A DNA stretch of 64,000 bases from Apiospora phragmitis (Eukaryota; Ascomycota; Sordariomycetes; Amphisphaeriales; Apiosporaceae): NCBI GenBank assembly GCA_038363925.1, contig JAQQWL010000002.1, positions 496,001 through 560,000 on the forward strand, read 5' to 3'. Below, piece after piece: positions 47,807 to 60,000 of this stretch. Under the pieces are notes generated by a model. That model ran no database searches, was not told the DNA's origin, and was given only the letters and a program-made list of their open reading frames with translations. The position numbers were made by a program, and so were the translations under genes. Position 1 is the first letter of the stretch; each line of letters starts with the position of its first letter.

Positions 47807-49889
47807 TCAGATCTCCAGCTCGACGACATCCGACGCGGGCGTGACCGAGCACGTCAACACCGTCCCGTTTGCTTGCACGCCCACCCCCGCGACCGCGCCG
47901 CCCTGAGCCGCGCCGCGCAGCTCCCGCACGCCCCGACGCGGCACCCGTAGTCGGGCGCGAGGCCCAGGGACTCGGCCAGTTCCAGCAGCGAGACCGGTTT
48001 GTCGCGGGACCACGTGGCCGTCCTGCCGGACTTGGCGAAGCGGACCTGAGCCGTCGCGAGATCTCCCTGTCCACTGTTGTTCACAGCGGAGAACGACTCG
48101 CTGCGGATGTTGGCCGCCGGGATGCCGACCTCGGCGAGGCACGCCTTTACCGTCGCTTCGAAGGCGGTCGGGCCGCATACGTAGAAGGTTGACATCTTGG
48201 CGGGGACGTCGATTTCGCCCGCGCCTAGGACGTTCCACTTGCTCGAGCTGCCCAAGATCGCCTTGAGCGTCTCGCGGTCGGCCGGCCGCGATGCACGGTA
48301 CATTTGCTTTTACCATGATTATTATTATTATCGTCCTCGTGGATCCCCAGCCCACCAAGGCCAAGCTCGACCTCCTCCTCTTCGGCTTCCTCCTCGTCGT
48401 CTCCAAGCCCGCCGGTCAAGAACACGTGCCGCTCCAGCGGCACGGCCCTCCGCCGCAGCAGCAGCGCGAGTCCCGCGTCGCGCCAGAGCGCCAGATCCCC
48501 CGCCGACCGCGCCACGTGCACCCACAGCGCCGGGGTGCGCGCGAACTTGGGGTGCAGCGCGTGGGCCTCGAGCATGGCCGCGACGGGTGTGAGGCCGATG
48601 CCGGCCGAGACGTAGACGGGCCGCAGGGCGACCGGCTTCGTCCAGTCAAGCACGAAGCGGCCCGCGGGCGAGCGCGCCGCCAGCACCGTGCCCTCAGTGG
48701 CGTGGTCGTGCATCCAGGCCGAGGCGCTGCTGCTTGTTGTTGGTGGTGGTGTCGGTACGGATGCGGCGGCGGCGGCTGCTGCGCCAGGTGATGTTGATGT
48801 TGATGAGGAGGAGGAGGGGGGTTGATTGTTGCGTTTGATGGTGAGGCGGTAATACGTCGGTCCGTCGCGCGTCGCGTAATTGGAGATCGTCCAACTGCGC
48901 ACGTCGTCATGGCGGTTCCCCCTTGAACTGGAGGATGCGGTGGAGGCGGAGGACGGAACCCGCACAGAGAGGAACTGGCCCGGGAGGTAGTTGGCCAACG
49001 GGGCGCCGTCGGCGGGCTCGAGGTAGAACGACTTGACATCCCCGAGCTCCTGCACGACCCTCGCGACGCGCAGGTCCCGCCAGCCCTTCCAGGCGTTCTT
49101 GCCCGTGTTCCGCCTGTCCTCGATGGCGACCTTCTTGGCGGCCAGGAACTTCTTGTTCATGGGCAGGAGGAGCGCGTGGTTCGCCAGCAGGTCCAGGGTG
49201 TCGCTCGTCTTGAGCGAGGCGTCGAACGCGATGCGCGAGATCATGGCCACGCTCGGCTGCTGTTCCTGCTGTTGTTGTTGTTGTTGTTGTTCTTCGTCGT
49301 CCGCGGCGGCTCCAAGAGAAGAAGAAGGGGGAAGGGGAAGGGGAAGAAGAGGAAGGCTCTCGACCACGACCTCGTTGCCGGGATGCACGCGCCCGCCCCG
49401 CAGCACGCGCATGTAGACGCCGACCCGGCCGGACTCGGCGAGGGGGCGCAGCCAGCTGTCCTTCTGGCCGCAGCGCCACGACACTTTCTGGCAGGGGATG
49501 CGCGCGCCGCAGAGCTCGAGGCGGACGTCGGGCCCGACCCGCCACACCTCGCCGAGGTGCATCTCCGTCTCGAACCGGGGTTCTGCCATGCCCGTGCCCG
49601 TTTTGTATCGCACGGTGATGTTCTCGGCCCAGTGGCACCAGTCCCAGGCCGCGCGGTCGACGCCCAGCTCGGAACACCAGTAGTCGTAGTGCTCGGCGAA
49701 GAAGATGTAGACGGGGCCGTCGTGCACGGCGGGCTTGTTGCCCACTACCCCGGTCGCGTCGATCTCGATGTAGTCTGCGGGCGAGGTCAGGGGCTCGTGG
49801 ATCAGGGATGTTTTCATTTTCATGAAGCCCAGGTCAAGCTCCTTGGGTATTGAGCGGCTGACGGCCACGACCTCCATGGTTGTTGTCAT
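47807..49889 (-). CDS. MOSC domain-flavin reductase-2Fe-2S ferredoxin fusion protein
   Basis: From the ATG at 49889 three modules follow. First is a MOSC/YiiM-like domain: IDATGVVGNKPAVHDGPVYI, WCHWAENITV, with Cys in LCGARIPCQKVSWRC. MOSC domains handle Mo-cofactor or sulfur carrier chemistry. After an acidic poly-Gln linker comes a ferredoxin-NADP reductase-type module: LANYLPGQFLSVRV, the FAD-binding RSWTISNYA, the NAD(P)-binding VSAGIGLTPVAAMLEA and STFYVCGPTAFEATVKACLA. The C-terminus is a plant-type ferredoxin: YGCRVGACGSC plus VLTC, i.e. four cluster cysteines. The architecture implies electrons passing from NAD(P)H via flavin to an iron-sulfur centre and the MOSC site. Two one-base shifts are needed, at about 48,300-48,325 (A-run) and 47,901-47,906. 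No targeting signal is seen. The stop is at 47807. Confidence 0.83.
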
Positions 49890-50686
49890 TGTCAGTTTTA
49901 AGGAGAATCCTTTTTGAAAATTGACAACCTCACATTTAGAAGAGATTTGAATTAGAACATTATGAACCTTTGCTTGAGCGGTTGATAAGTTACCTCTGGG
50001 ACAGCTGCTTTTATCAACCTTGTTCTGCCTCCGTGATCTCGGGATCGGCCTCGGGGTTCCACCTCCGGATCCGAACATTCGGCCATTTGAGGGAAGCTCC
50101 AAATGAAAGCTTCAATTAGCGTATCGGCCGAGACATTCTGCCTCGGCCGACAGCCGCATCTCATGGTAATGGTGGCATACACGCAACTACTTATAAACGA
50201 TGAAAGCCAGGTGACATGGCTATTTCCTGTTCAGGGCTTGAGGCAACGAGGACTTGGTAGGAGACACCTGGGCTGGAAATTTCAACAAGCATGTAATGTA
50301 GTTGCCAGACCAATTCTCGCAGAGTCTTCAGTATCTCGCTGTCTAGGTCTACGATGTAGTGGCTGACCAACGAAAGGGGCTGGGTCGCGTCCAAGCCGAC
50401 TTGGCGTGTGTGGCAGTGCATTGATTGTAATGATAAGATGAAGGTGAGAAAGCAATAAGTCCTCTAACTTTCTTTCCATTGGCTCGCATGTAATATCGCG
50501 AGCGAGGTGCATTCTCTTATGCAAGTGAGCGGAGCTTGTGTTCAGCTGCCAAGTCTCGCGATGCGCCACCACCACACCATCCGAATCCGGGGAATATCTC
50601 CATCATAAAGCTGGGGTATTTAGCTTCCCACAATATAACTAACACCTTTAGAATGTTCATCTGTGTTATGGTGGTATATAGTCATA
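49890..50686. other. divergent intergenic region
   Basis: Lies between the starts of the minus-strand MOSC protein and the plus-strand HET gene, so it should carry both promoters. No gene or clear TATA box is seen. Confidence 0.5.
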
Positions 50687-52892
50687 ATGGCGTTCCCAGG
50701 ACCCTATGGATATGAGCCGCTGTCCAAGCCCAACGACATTCGCCTTCTGGATATTCTCCCCGGCGCCACTACCACTATTGGGGAACCCCCCTCCATCTCA
50801 CTACGCACCGCAAACCTCTCCGACAGCCAGGACTTCGAGGCCCTCTCCTACGTCTGGGGCGACACCAATAGAACCGAGGAGATCTTGTGCAATGGCCACT
50901 GCGTCAGGGTGACAAGGAACCTGCGCGACGCCCTCGCCCAGCTGCGCCTGCCGGACCAGCCCCGCACGCTCTGGGCCGACGCCCTGTGCATCAACCAGGC
51001 AAACCTGGACGAGAAGTCGCGGCAGATCCTCATCATGCACCGGATCTACCAGGCATGCCGGCGCTGCGTGGTCTGGCTGGGCCGGGCGGACGAGCACACG
51101 GACGCGGCGCTGGACATGGTGCAGCTTTTCGCCGAGCTCGTCTGCCGGAAGGTGAACGTCTCCACCATGGAAGAGTTGGATAATCACCTGAAAGTGGCCG
51201 GGTATGATCTCATGCAAGCCAGGGAGACTGGATATTCGGAGCTCCTACCGCCGAAAGACTCGCCGAAATGGATTTCGCTCTTCAGTCTATTGTGTCGACC
51301 GTGGTTCACTCGAATCTGGGTAAGACAAATAGATACGTCCCGATGATATGAGTAAGACCAGCCTCGAGCACAAAACAGAAAAGTTCTAACACATGTCTTT
51401 TTCATTTTGGGTTGCTCTAGGTCATCCTGGAAGCCTTCTTCTCGCGCGAGCTCCTCTTCCACTGCGGCGCGCGGCCGTGCCGGTACTCGGCCCTGTACTA
51501 CGCGGCGGACTGGATCCTGAACAACGGGCAGCCGATCACCTACGCGACGCATTTCGCGGGGCCCTCCCCGGGCCCGCAGGAGCACGGGGTGACCCGGTTT
51601 AACGTCATGCACACGCGGTCGGACGCGGACGCTGACGAGGAGCCGACGAAGCGGCTCGCATACCTGCTGAGCACCTTCGAGAAGTTCCGCGCCACGGACC
51701 CGCGCGACAAGGTCTACGCCCTCATGCACCTGCCCGCCTTCCGGCGCGAGTACCCGGACATCGTGCTGGACTACCGCTTGAGCGCAGGCCGCGTCCTCGA
51801 GCAGGGCCGCGACTTTCAGATGCTGACCCGGATCGACCGGGACCGCACTCAGTATCCCGACGAGGCGGCCCTGTGCCTGCCTTCCTGGGTACCACGCTGG
51901 CACCGCACGGATGCGAGTCCTGTTGTTTCCTACAGTTGGTACAGGTTCATGTCTGTCAGCGGCAAGTCTGAAAAAGCCAAGGCGGCGCAGGCCGTGGGCC
52001 TGTTGGCACCGCCACTGGACCATTTTTCTTCTTCTCTTCCTCCTCCAGCAAGAAAGGAAGGAGGCACAACAATCATACCGACGAATGCCGTACTCGGCGT
52101 AAGGGGCTTCGAGTTCGACGTGGTGCACGACGTCTGCGAGCTCGAGTTCCGGGGCCGGCGGGTCCCCGACGAGCACCGCATCCCGCTCTTCCGGACACAC
52201 ACGGGGCCCTGGGAGCGGTACCGCCCACAAAAAGCGGCCGAGGATCCGTCACCAACTCTGTCGACAATCCCCCTCCCAAGAATGCCCCTACGCGACCGAG
52301 CCCGAGGTCGTCACCGCGTACGTCATGGCGCTCACGGCGTCATGCCGCGAGTACCGCGGCATCTACGCGCTCCGGTGCCCCGAGTCCAGCTACGCGCACC
52401 ACGCGGCCGACTTCGTCGCGTTCCTGACGTAGGCGCGCACGCTGCTGCGGCGAGAAAACGGGGAGGTGGGCGGCGGCGGTGGGCTGGTCGACAACGCCGG
52501 CGGCCTGGACGACAACAGCAAATTGCCCCCGGGCGACTTCTACCCGCCCGGGCTGTACGCGGCGGAGCGCCCGACGCTGCTCGACGCCGACGCGCGCGAG
52601 GTCGCCGAGATGTCGCGGCGCTACAGCATCATGGCGTGGAGCTACAGCATGGGACGGTGCCTGTTCCGCACGCGGCGGGGCTACCTGAGGACGGGCCCGC
52701 GCGACGTGCGGCGGCGCGGTCCCGTTCATCCTGCGGCCGCGCTCGGGGGACGAGGACGTCGACGGTGATGATGACGACGGGTACACGCTCATTGGCGACG
52801 CCTACGTGCACAGGATCATAGATGGGGAGCTCGTCAAGGGCTGGGAGGAAGGGGAGGCGGAGCTTGACTTCCGGGAATTCCGTATCCATTAA
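50687..52892 (+). pseudogene. HET-domain (heterokaryon incompatibility) gene, broken
   Basis: Exon 1 (50687..51319) and exon 2 (from 51421) are joined by a 101-nt GTAAGA-TAG intron. The HET domain is complete: FEALSYVWGD near residue 50, TLWADALCINQANLDEKSRQ near 97, then CVVWLG and WFTRIWV across the splice junction. Downstream follow DPRDKVYALMHLPAF and LCLPSWVPRW, typical of this family. Near 52,230-52,265 the frame must shift to reach ECPYATEPEVVTAYVMALTA. At 52,430-52,432 a TAG interrupts FVAFLT-ARTLLRRENG, and a third break near 52,700 leads to CGGAVPFILRPRSG and the terminal GDAYVHRIIDGE ending at the TAA at 52,890-52,892. HET domains trigger cell death after non-self fusion. With three breaks the product is probably truncated, though its HET domain is intact. 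Confidence 0.8.
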
Positions 52893-52927
52893 TGGGATGG
52901 AAGGGTTGACACTAAGTAGTAGCATGT

Positions 52928-54457
52928 CTAACTGAAGGGGGGTGCGCAAACCAGCCCAGAGAGCCAGCATGGCTGCTAAGCATATGAACACCACCAACGG
53001 CAGCATCTGGATACCAACCACCTCGGCCATAACACCGAGGCCAAACGGCAAGAGCGCGGCGCCGACCTGGCCCACCAACGCGACCACCGAGACAGCCCTC
53101 ACATGCAAATGCCGCGGCAGCAGCTGCACCAGCAAAACGATGGCCGAGGGGAAGAGCGGGCCAAGACAGAACCCAACCAAAGCGATCAAGACGATGGCGG
53201 GCGTCGCCGACTCGGCCGACATGGGACTCAAGGCGAACAGGACGTCGAAGAGAATGGCGCAGGCGACGTAAACGGGTACGGCGCGCCGGACGCCAAAATT
53301 CTCCGTCACGAGGCCTAGCAGCAGGCGGCCGATCGCCATACCGAGACCGAAGGCGCTTGAGCAGAGGCTCGATGCGTACAGAGACATGTGCCGGACCCGC
53401 TCCATGTAGGCCACAATCCAGCCGGTGATGAGGGACTCGGTTCCGACGTAGACCAGGAGGAAGGATGCACAAATCCATATGACACCCCGATACCGTGGGG
53501 AAGTCCTTACTCTTGACTCTGAGGGAGGCGGTGAGATGGCGACGTTAATGTGCTTGTTGTAACTCTTCGCATCGTCGGAGCGGAATGCGGAGGTCATGAT
53601 GATCAGTTCCAAGATCGAAGCAGCACCCTATGTTGTAGCCCCCATTAGCTGTTGTCCTGGAATATGATAAGATGCTATGATTTACCAAAACGTAGAACCA
53701 TTCGTACCAGCGCCCCTGCCCCTCGTGCGAGATCAGGGTGCCAGCCAGAAACGGTCCCAGCCCAGCCCGGCCGAGTACGCACCATGCAGCATGCCCGACG
53801 CGGCGCTGGCGCTCTCGAGGTCGCCAGCCCAGGCGCAGACGGAGCCGTCGACGACGCCGTGGCCCAGCGACCCCACGACCCACGCGGTGAGGACGATGGG
53901 GAACGGCGGGTGCAGCGCGACGACGGCGGCCATGGCGACGTGCATGAAGGGCCCGAAGACAGCTATACTGCGGCGGCCGTGCCGCAGGTGGAGGTGGCGA
54001 TTGAGCTGCGCCGCGGCTAGGTACCCCACGGGCGCGGCGAGGAAGAGTAGCGAGACGTGGGTGTCGCTCAGGCCGCCGTAGTCGGCTTGGACGCTCGAGA
54101 GGATCACGCCCGTCGTGCTGACGAACATGCCGAGGACCGCGAAGCAGTACATGGCCGCGGTCAGCTTGAGCGCATTACCGCCATCGTCTTGTGGAATTGA
54201 CGCATGCGCTTCCAATGCTGCGGCAGCACCGCCTGTTGATTCGGTGTCCGTTTCTTCATTGCCGCCATTACCGGATGTTGCATATCGAAGCTGGGGGTCG
54301 CGGTCGCACCCGCTTCGTCCGAGACAATGGGACTGTTCCGTCCTTCATTCGCACCATCGTTATTGTCAGCCAACAACGGATTGGACTCGGTTGATTGATG
54401 CAGCGGTGAAGGTGATGGTCGACGACCGAATAGCCAATTGAGATTTTGAATCCCCAT
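52928..54457 (-). CDS. MFS transporter, 12-TM type, with frameshifts
   Basis: The ATG at 54457 opens a long hydrophilic N-terminus (MGIQNLNWLFGRRPSPSPLH, ending in TDTESTGGAAAALEAHASI). The first six-helix half follows: MYCFAVLGMFVSTTGVIL, LFLAAPVGYLAAAQL, the loop RHGRRSIAVF (MFS motif A-like), HVAMAAVVALHPPFP and SGMLHGAYSAGL. After a 58-nt intron (53628..53685) comes the second half: GVIWICASFLLVYVGTESL, SSAFGLGMAIGRLLLGLV, FGVRRAVPVYVACAILFD and FCLGPLFPSAIVLLVQLL. Frame breaks lie near 54,270-54,277 and 53,753-53,768. A six-base C/G run at 52,937-52,942 probably hides the real stop at 52,928; as printed, the frame runs on into the antisense of the HET gene to 52,629. It resembles fungal members of the fucose-permease-like MFS group. 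The substrate is unknown; it would sit in the plasma membrane or vacuole. Confidence 0.75.
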
Positions 54458-55342
54458 CACGAGGAAGGTTGTGCTGGGCTGGGAAGGATGCAGATTAAAT
54501 GAATGCAGTGACAATGTAGCAGTGGGCTTGGTGGTATTGCGTTGCAGGCCTAGCCGCTGGACCTGGCTGGGCAGGAGGGGGCTCGTCCGCAGGGGCTCGC
54601 GCGAACACAGTACTGCGGAATGTTCCCGGACCCCAAGCACCCCAAACATACAGGGGGAGCTTGGGGGGGTAGGGCCTGTCTTTAGCGTGCCAGCGAACCT
54701 TCTACTGCAGCAAACTGCATTAGTTCGTCAACTCCTGTCGGCCGGCTTGTACTTCCCGACCTGATCTATCAATCCTTATCAACACTCTCCTGCGTTCTTC
54801 CAGCTGCAATGCATGCCAGAAAGTCACACCACGAACCGTGAACCGAAATGTATTGGTCCAATTTGGCTTCCATTTGGTGTGACATCTAGACAAGCGCCGG
54901 CCCCTGGAGAAGTAATAAATGCAGGAGCCATTCCAAGCATGCCAGCTGTTGCTGATGCGACATGGACAGAAGACGCACGACGAGCCAACTGCTTTGTCCG
55001 GAAGACTGCAGCTTCGCTACCATGGTTGGGATCATCTCATTACATGAGCTCCGGCTAGGTCTGGGAATAGTACGTCTTTAACCGAAATTTGGCAAAAGCC
55101 CAGGTTCTAGTCCCAGGTTCTATTCCCAGGTTCTGGTGACTCCAACCTTGTGCATGCCGTCAGCAATAGGCCCTTGGCATGCCACCGGCAAATAGGCCCC
55201 ATCTTGTGCCTACTTATCTTGGCCATCGCCGATCCTGTTCTCTAGCTCCGACCTGTCTGGGACCGTTCGCATTGTTTCGACCGAAATCTTTGGAGCCATA
55301 GTTGCCATTTGCAGTGGGCGACGACTTCCGAAACCCGAAGCC
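54458..55342. other. divergent intergenic region
   Basis: Promoter space between the minus-strand transporter and the plus-strand gene at 55.3 kb. At about 55,101-55,135 there are three tandem copies of a CCCAGGTTCTA/G-like unit. No gene seen. Confidence 0.5.
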
Positions 55343-56294
55343 ATGGAGCCCCTCTCTCTCCTCGGAGTTATCGCGTCCATCTGTTCGATCTTCAACTCTG
55401 GCTCCGACCTGGTCAAGAAATTCCGCCAGCACCGCAAGGAAAGGAAGGAGGCCAAGGAGAACAAGGCCCTGAAAAGATCCATACGTGCGAGCCGTGACCG
55501 GCACCGGCACCGGCAGGCCTACGACGACACGGCCAGACTATTCAGCCAAAGCTTCCGATTCGAAGATGGTAGGTCTAGCTCCAGCGTGATGTAGCCGGGA
55601 GAGGGGACTGGCTGCTTCCTCCTACCGCCCTTTCTCTATTAGTTGAGTCTGCTTCTGACTGACACGGACCGCACGTGGGACGAATGTACAGACATCTCCA
55701 AGTCGCAATTCGAATATACCGTGATCAAAATGCGGAGATGGATCGACCTTGCGTTGGTGTCGAGCAGGGACGACAAAGCCATCATTTTCCCGCAAGCATC
55801 TCTGCTTCGTTCCATGTCCGCCGAGATCCAGTCCAGCATTATGAATGATCTCGCGGGCCTGAGCCAGAGGATGATGCAAGCAGGAGCAATTCGAAGCATC
55901 GGATTTTGTCCCCCAAGTACCGGATATCCTCCCCCGACTATCCGGAACGCTTCGTCCTTCTCGGAGTACTTGATGACTTGGCCAGTCATACTAGATGCTT
56001 CTCAATCTGGTATTAATTTTGGTCAGTTTTTTCCCACCTTTTTCTATCCATCTTAGGAATATGTGTACTGACTTATACAACTCAGGCCAAAACCCTGCTT
56101 GTGCACAGTTCTGCACGCGCCCCGATCTTTCAATGGACTTCACGACAGGTGAATTCAGATGTAATGGGTGCCGCTGGAAAGGGATACTATGCAGTGACGT
56201 GCTTCTAGATTCCTCATGCGACCTGAGTCGATATGCTGTGGCCTTGTCACACGCCAGCGGCCGGACCAGCAAGTATACATGTCGGCTTCAATAA
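55343..56294 (+). CDS. hypothetical protein, three exons, in the HET island
   Basis: The ATG at 55343 opens MEPLSLLGVIASICSIFNSG, a hydrophobic helix, then a strongly charged helix (KKFRQHRKERKEAKENKALK). Exon 2 (about 55643..56021) encodes DRTWDECTDISKSQFEYTVI, MRRWIDLALVSSRDD and AEIQSSIMNDLAGLSQRMMQ. Exon 3 (56086..56294) is joined by a GTCAGT-CAG intron and gives GQNPACAQFCTRPD and FRCNGCRWKGILCSD before a TAA, so a Cys-rich tail. The first junction is uncertain: the good GTAGGT donor at 55569 leaves the wrong phase, so either a weak donor at 55573 is used or a base is missing. No family is recognised. The short hydrophobic N-terminal helix is reminiscent of death-effector N-termini of fungal NLR-type proteins, but that is only a resemblance. 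Confidence 0.6.
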
Positions 56295-57089
56295 ACAAAA
56301 TGTCCATAGGTGGTAATGGAGATGGCATATACCAAGTTAAAACCGATGTGTGGGAGATCAATGTTACGCTCATATCGCATTGGAGAGTTAAATAGGGGGC
56401 ACACGAGCTAATATAGCACTTTGTTGTTGGTTGGCCACGATTGCTCACGTTGTGTAACAGTCACACAGCACTGCCGAAGGTAGGCATAGAAGGAGTCAAG
56501 GCTCTCCATCCTCCCTCAGCCCGGCGCATAAGCAGCAAATCGGCGTGCTTTCTTGTCGCGCGGATCGGCCCGGAGTCAGGGGCATATTGTTGAAAAGGTT
56601 CCAGAGCTTATTGGGTAAAACGCGTCAATACCGGGGCGCATCCGTCTGGGTCTATCCTATCTCTTCGGGTCTACGCTTCCCCCCTCTCCAGAACTGATCT
56701 TTCCCGAATAAATTGATTATTGTTGAAGATGGTTGCCGCATCCGACATAGACACATTCTTATTACGTCGCGTAAGGCAGGAAACGGGTGTCCAATTGACT
56801 TGCCCCTAAGTACACGACGTATTTGATGATTATGGAGTATTGAGTCTCTTATTACAGACTGCTTAATACGGATTGTACCACTTCGTATGGCCGCAATAAG
56901 GGTCATGGGCTACACTATCCTAGCAGGGGCACACAGTTTACTAACAGTCTCTTTTGTTTCTATATAGATTCTTGATGACGTTTCTTTGTATAGGTAGTTT
57001 CCTTCGTTCCTCCAGGTAGCAATTCATTACCTACCGCTTGCTCAATACTATCGCCATACATGCTGCCAGGAGCTCTCTGTGATGCGAAA
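56295..57089. other. intergenic, convergent 3' ends
   Basis: No supported gene. The region is AT-rich on both sides of 56,900. It separates the plus-strand hypothetical gene from the 3' end of the kinase-HET gene. Confidence 0.5.
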
Positions 57090-60000
57090 TCATACTAGAG
57101 TGATATCAATCTTCTCGGCTTTCTTAACCTGCGTCTCCAACAAGCTTCCAACCCAAACACGTTGATAGTGACCTGTAGCCTCTTCAGGAAGAGGCTTGAC
57201 GACCATGACGTATAGGAGTCTATCATTCCTGGTTCCTTCATCACCCTCTCTCCTGACCGACGACAACGCATTTGAGGTCCTTGACTCGGAGAGCCCATTA
57301 GTCCCGTCGTCCATGGTGACCGCTGTCAAGGTCTTGCAAGTAGAGTGAAGAGATGCCCGTAGGGGTAGGTGTGTGCATTCACTGAACTCTGGCCCTCCAA
57401 CTGTCTGGGAGGACCACTAGACTTATATACCTAGCGGCGACCTCGGCGCTCTGCAGCCGGGTATCAGACCCTTGTCAGGTGCAACCCTGACAACCGCCTT
57501 GTTCCAATCAACCTTGTCCGCCACCGCGAAGCCGCACGCGACGGCCCGGAACCGCATCGCCTTCCCGTCCCGACTGTGCCGCAGCGACTTCTGGCCCGCG
57601 AACGGGTTCCCGACGTTGTCCCCGCACCAGTCGGTCCGGTCCCACGCGATGTCGAAGTAGCCGATCTCGCCGCGGTAGGCCATCCAGGACCACGACGGGA
57701 CGCGGACGCCCGGGGGCTGCGCGATGCGCGCGAGCCGCGCGCACGTGTTGGCCCGCTTCCAGAGCAGGCTGCGCTGCAGGTACTCCTCGAGGACGCCGAA
57801 CTCGGCCCGGGTTCGGTAGGCGGCCCCGAGGCGGCTCTCGAGGCCCAGCAGCGCGACGGCGCGGTCGGACCAGTGGGTGAAGGCCAGCTTCGAGTACGTC
57901 TGGTACACGTGCTGGAACATGACGATGCGGCCGGCGTTGAAGTACTGCAGGGCCGACTCCGGGAATTGGGGGTCGCCCATGAGGGCGGCTTTCTTACTAA
58001 TCATAGTGTGTTAGCCTCTTGTCCGTAGACAAAGATAGGAGTTGGGCGATGGGGCGAGCATACTTTTGCAGTTTCCCCAACGTCTCGCAATGAACCCCTT
58101 GTCCGCACTCCCAGTACATCTGCGCGGAAGTGAAGTGTAGTGTCCTTCTAGACAGCGCCCTCTCCTGGAACACCCATCCTCTGCTTTCCAGAATCGACTC
58201 TTCGACGTGGTCCTTGAAGTTGTCAATGTTGCGGCAGAGATACAAACTTGGAACCACTGGAGGTAGTCAAGGCCGCCACCTTTCTGGACATCCGAGGCTT
58301 TTTGCCGGTGGGGTCCCCCGTGAAGCCCTTGATGGACGACTCGGCGGAACTGGCAGCCAAAGTGCAGTACGCAAACCGGAACACGTCGCCCATCTTCTGC
58401 GCTTCGGCCTCCCAGTCCGCCCTTGTCGCCCTGGATGATGCAGATGGAATTGATCCAGAGGTACCGGACCCCGAGCTGGCGGGTGACGGTGACGGTATCT
58501 CGGAAACTCTTCGGCAGCCGATCGAAAGCGATGTGGGCTTTAATCGATTCGATCGTGTCCTTGGTAGTGCAGAACTTCTCGTAGTCCCGCAGCTGGCCCC
58601 AGCAGTGGCTCAGGGCGATGTACTTGGCGTCGAGTGGCCCGGCGGACGTCTCGACGAGGCGCGGCACGTCGTCGCCTGGCGAGGTGCCGACGTCGATGGC
58701 TCGTGTCGGCATACGGGGTAGTTCGTCCCCATCTCTCCACGGGTCACACCCCTGGTGGTTTTCGTCGCACGTGTCTCGCCACGCTCGCATGATCTCGTAC
58801 TGCTGGGGGCTGTCCGTGCCAGGTAGGTCGGGGTAGCCGAGATGCGAGACCGCTTCCACGTCCGGCTGTGCCGCGCGCGGATCCGCGTACATTGAAAGAA
58901 CGAAGGGGTCTTTATTGACGCCATCTCCAGTAGAGGCGATCCTGAATTCGGAGCCGACCCGCACAATGCTGCCGGGCTGCTTGTCCCGCCCCAAGCACGA
59001 CAGCGCTTCGAGGATAACTGCGCAAATACCGCAGTCGCCGGACTTCAACCGCAGTTGGTCTGGGTCGAAGGGTATCTCGGACCGCGGGGACACCAAGTCA
59101 ATCGTACTGCACTCGGCACACTTTGCAGTACTGGCTGCTTCTGGTGGTGCTGGTGGGATCCAGTCCGCCCGCCGGAAGAGAGCTCTGGCGAAGTCGTTGT
59201 CTGTGGATGACGCCCAGCGATCATTCAGATCGACAACTTGCTCAACCCTGTATGTCTGAGGATGGGTCGAAGGCTTGTGCGCCTCAGAGTCTTGTCCAAT
59301 ATCACCTGTGGCCCTTCGTAAGAGGATCGTCGGGCCTTCGGTGTGGTCACCCTCCTCTTCCTGGGGCAGATTGATGCCGGAATCCTTCCGTCGGTGGCCC
59401 TTCTCGCGGACAGATAGACTATTGCCCATGCCAGTACGAGGCGCGATTCTTTGACCGCGGAGATAACTGATATTGCCGCTTGCACGAGCTTGAATGTCTA
59501 TCATGCTGTTCCATAGCTCTTCGGCTGAAGCGCGGGTGACCTCTCCTTCGGCCTGGTCCTCTGTGCTGTGTGCGTCTAGGTATTTTACCACCAATAAGCG
59601 GTCTCGTACCAGCCTCACGATATCTTGAGTAGCCGAGTTTGCCTTGGAATGATTGAGGATCTTGTTCATCTCTTGCCTTGCAAGAGGATGGACTTCTGGG
59701 TGGCCATCCTTGTCGTCGTGCCAAAACTTATCCATCGTTCCGTCCCGCTTGAGAATGTTGGGCTTGAGATTGTTGAGATACTCTGCCCGTGTACAAGCCA
59801 GATCGAAAACTCCAGAAAGATGCAGCCTACGGACCAGATGTCGTAATGGCGAGATCGCGGCTTGTCCTCGACGAGCTGACGTACCTCTGGCGGCTCGTAC
59901 CTAATGGTGCGGCTAAGGTTGCTCGATCCTTTCGTCCGTATGTTGGTCTCCTGAATGTGAAACTTGGACAGACCAAAGTCCGCCACGACAAGACGGCCCC

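Noticed and set aside
52629..52927. C-terminal extension of the MFS transporter frame
   Set aside because: It is the antisense shadow of the well-supported HET C-terminus, and a one-base change in a six-base run gives an earlier stop.
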